Assembly (NCBI GenBank): GCA_025345505.1 | Contig: JANVCC010000010.1 | Span: 44,837,738 to 44,901,737 of the forward strand | DNA from: Todiramphus chloris collaris | Lineage: Eukaryota > Chordata > Aves > Coraciiformes > Alcedinidae | Length of the DNA stretch: 64,000 nucleotides | Direction: 5' to 3' | In this document: positions 63,207-64,000 of the stretch, piece after piece | How the letters are laid out: the number at the start of each line of letters is the position of its first letter | Numbering within the stretch: the stretch's first letter is position 1 | Position numbers and translations under genes: made by a program | The notes under the pieces: generated by a model | The model's input: the letters and a program-made list of their open reading frames with translations, nothing else | Databases searched by the model: none | Told to the model about the DNA's origin: nothing

Positions 63207-63924
63207 TGATGGGCTGACCTTGGATGGATGCCAGATGACCACCCAGCTGCTCTCTCACTCCCCTACCTCAACAGGATAGGGGGAGAAAGTAAGATGGAAA
63301 AGCTTATGGGTCAAAGTAGACATAGGAAGCTCACTTATCCATTACTCTTATGGGCAAAACTACTCAGCTTGGGGAAATTAACTGTGATGTATTGACAATT
63401 AAATTAGAATATGATGGTGAGAAACAAAGTTAAAACTTAAATTGTCTTTCAACCACATTCCCCTTTTTCTAACTCCATCATTCCCAACTCCTCTACCCAT
63501 CACACACCCCTAGGCAGTGTAGATGGAAAGAGAATGGTGGATTAGTCCACACCAGTTTCTCTTTCCCATCTATTCTCCTCATGTTTTCCCTGTGTTCTGG
63601 CATGGTCCCCTTCATGGGCTGCAGTGTGAATATCTGCTCTGCCATGGCCCTGTTGCACAGACTGCCCTGGAAATCTCAGCTCTGGCACTTGGGGCACCTC
63701 CTTCTTCTCTCACCTTGGTGTTTGCAGGGCTGTTTCTCACACTCCACTCTCCGTGTGGCATTTTGCCTTTTCTTAAATGTGTTTTCCAGAGGTGCCACCA
63801 TCTTGGCTGAGGGGCTCATCTGGAGACAGCTGGAACCTGTTGTGTCCAGCACAAGGCAGCCCTGGACTCTCCTCACAGAGGCAGCCCCCCCATTGCCAAC
63901 ACATGGGCACCTGAGCCCAGTACA
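63207..63924 (-). mobile_element. Endogenous retrovirus LTR (GC-rich avian type), minus strand
   Basis: The left edge TGATGGGCTGACCTTGGATG and CCAGATGACCACCCAGCTGC, then ACTCCCCTACCTCAACAGGA, match the R-U5 end I associate with a common avian ERV LTR read in reverse. Further right come ATGGGCTGCAGTGTGAATAT, CACTTGGGGCACCTCCTTCT, CTTGGTGTTTGCAGGGCTGT and CTTAAATGTGTTTTCCAGAG, and the end near CCCAGTACA (so TG...CA on the minus strand). It is GC-rich against an AT-rich background. No gag, pol or env was recognised. The 95- and 84-codon frames inside are chance products. Boundaries are tentative and no target duplication was found. Confidence 0.68.
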
Positions 63925-64000
63925 ATTCACAACAAGGCCTGTTCAGTTACATAAACCTCCCTCTAAAATATTGTCTTTTTTGTTTAACTCATACCACCAC

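Noticed and set aside
63523-63930. 95- and 84-codon frames on opposite strands
   Set aside because: Both lie inside a GC-rich LTR where stop codons are rare; not retroviral protein sequence.
1-64000. tRNA, rRNA, microRNA-like hairpins, CRISPR arrays and bacterial features
   Set aside because: No cloverleaf, rRNA or regularly spaced repeat pattern was noticed by eye, and the sequence is vertebrate; a covariance-model scan was not possible.

Overview
The window looks like nuclear DNA of a bird. Two things point to this. The main repeat family is CR1, the non-LTR retrotransposon typical of birds and reptiles, recognised by its 3' tail of ATTCTATG-type 8-mers, the adjoining GGAAGGGACCT-type sequence on the complementary strand, and decayed endonuclease/reverse transcriptase frames. 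The retroviral LTRs also resemble avian ERV LTRs. By my own boundaries CR1 covers roughly 12 kb of 64 kb (about 19%). That is high for a bird and would fit a CR1-rich lineage such as the woodpeckers and relatives, but this is inference only. The rest is AT-rich, non-coding DNA of a gene-poor region.

Layout. 171-845: truncated CR1 on the minus strand. 3640-4020: a small CpG-rich island with a CCAAT box, a CRE-like site and a good minus-strand splice donor, next to a 400-base assembly gap (4077-4476). This may be a promoter and first exon of a gene running out of the left edge. 6930-9881: a long plus-strand CR1 split by a second CR1 (7601-8186). 13329-13367 and 34928-34972: CR1 tails only about 40 bases long. 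18457-18600: short CR1; 18691-19167: minus-strand LTR. 23389-23735: about 300 bases between perfect 20-base direct repeats with an A8 tract at one end, resembling a retroposed sequence. 24770-27610: two CR1s fused head to tail, followed by an LTR (27770-28230). 38404-38985: plus-strand LTR; 39565-39640: ancient CR1 scrap. 42453-44225: the best preserved CR1, with one stop in about 436 codons of reverse transcriptase. 48015-48715 and 50833-51112: older CR1 pieces. 56240-56760: a more balanced-composition block that could be a conserved enhancer. 58074-60760: CR1 of about 2.7 kb with a 325-codon reverse transcriptase frame. 61703-62802: a candidate two-exon gene (113 codons plus stop, GT-AG intron, strong Kozak context, AATAAA signal). 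63207-63924: GC-rich minus-strand LTR.

No established protein-coding gene, tRNA, rRNA or retroviral gag/pol/env frame was recognised. The two host-gene signals worth testing are the minus-strand promoter/first exon near 3.7-4.0 kb and the plus-strand two-exon model near 61.7-62.8 kb. Everything else is repeats and their decay, plus unannotated AT-rich DNA.
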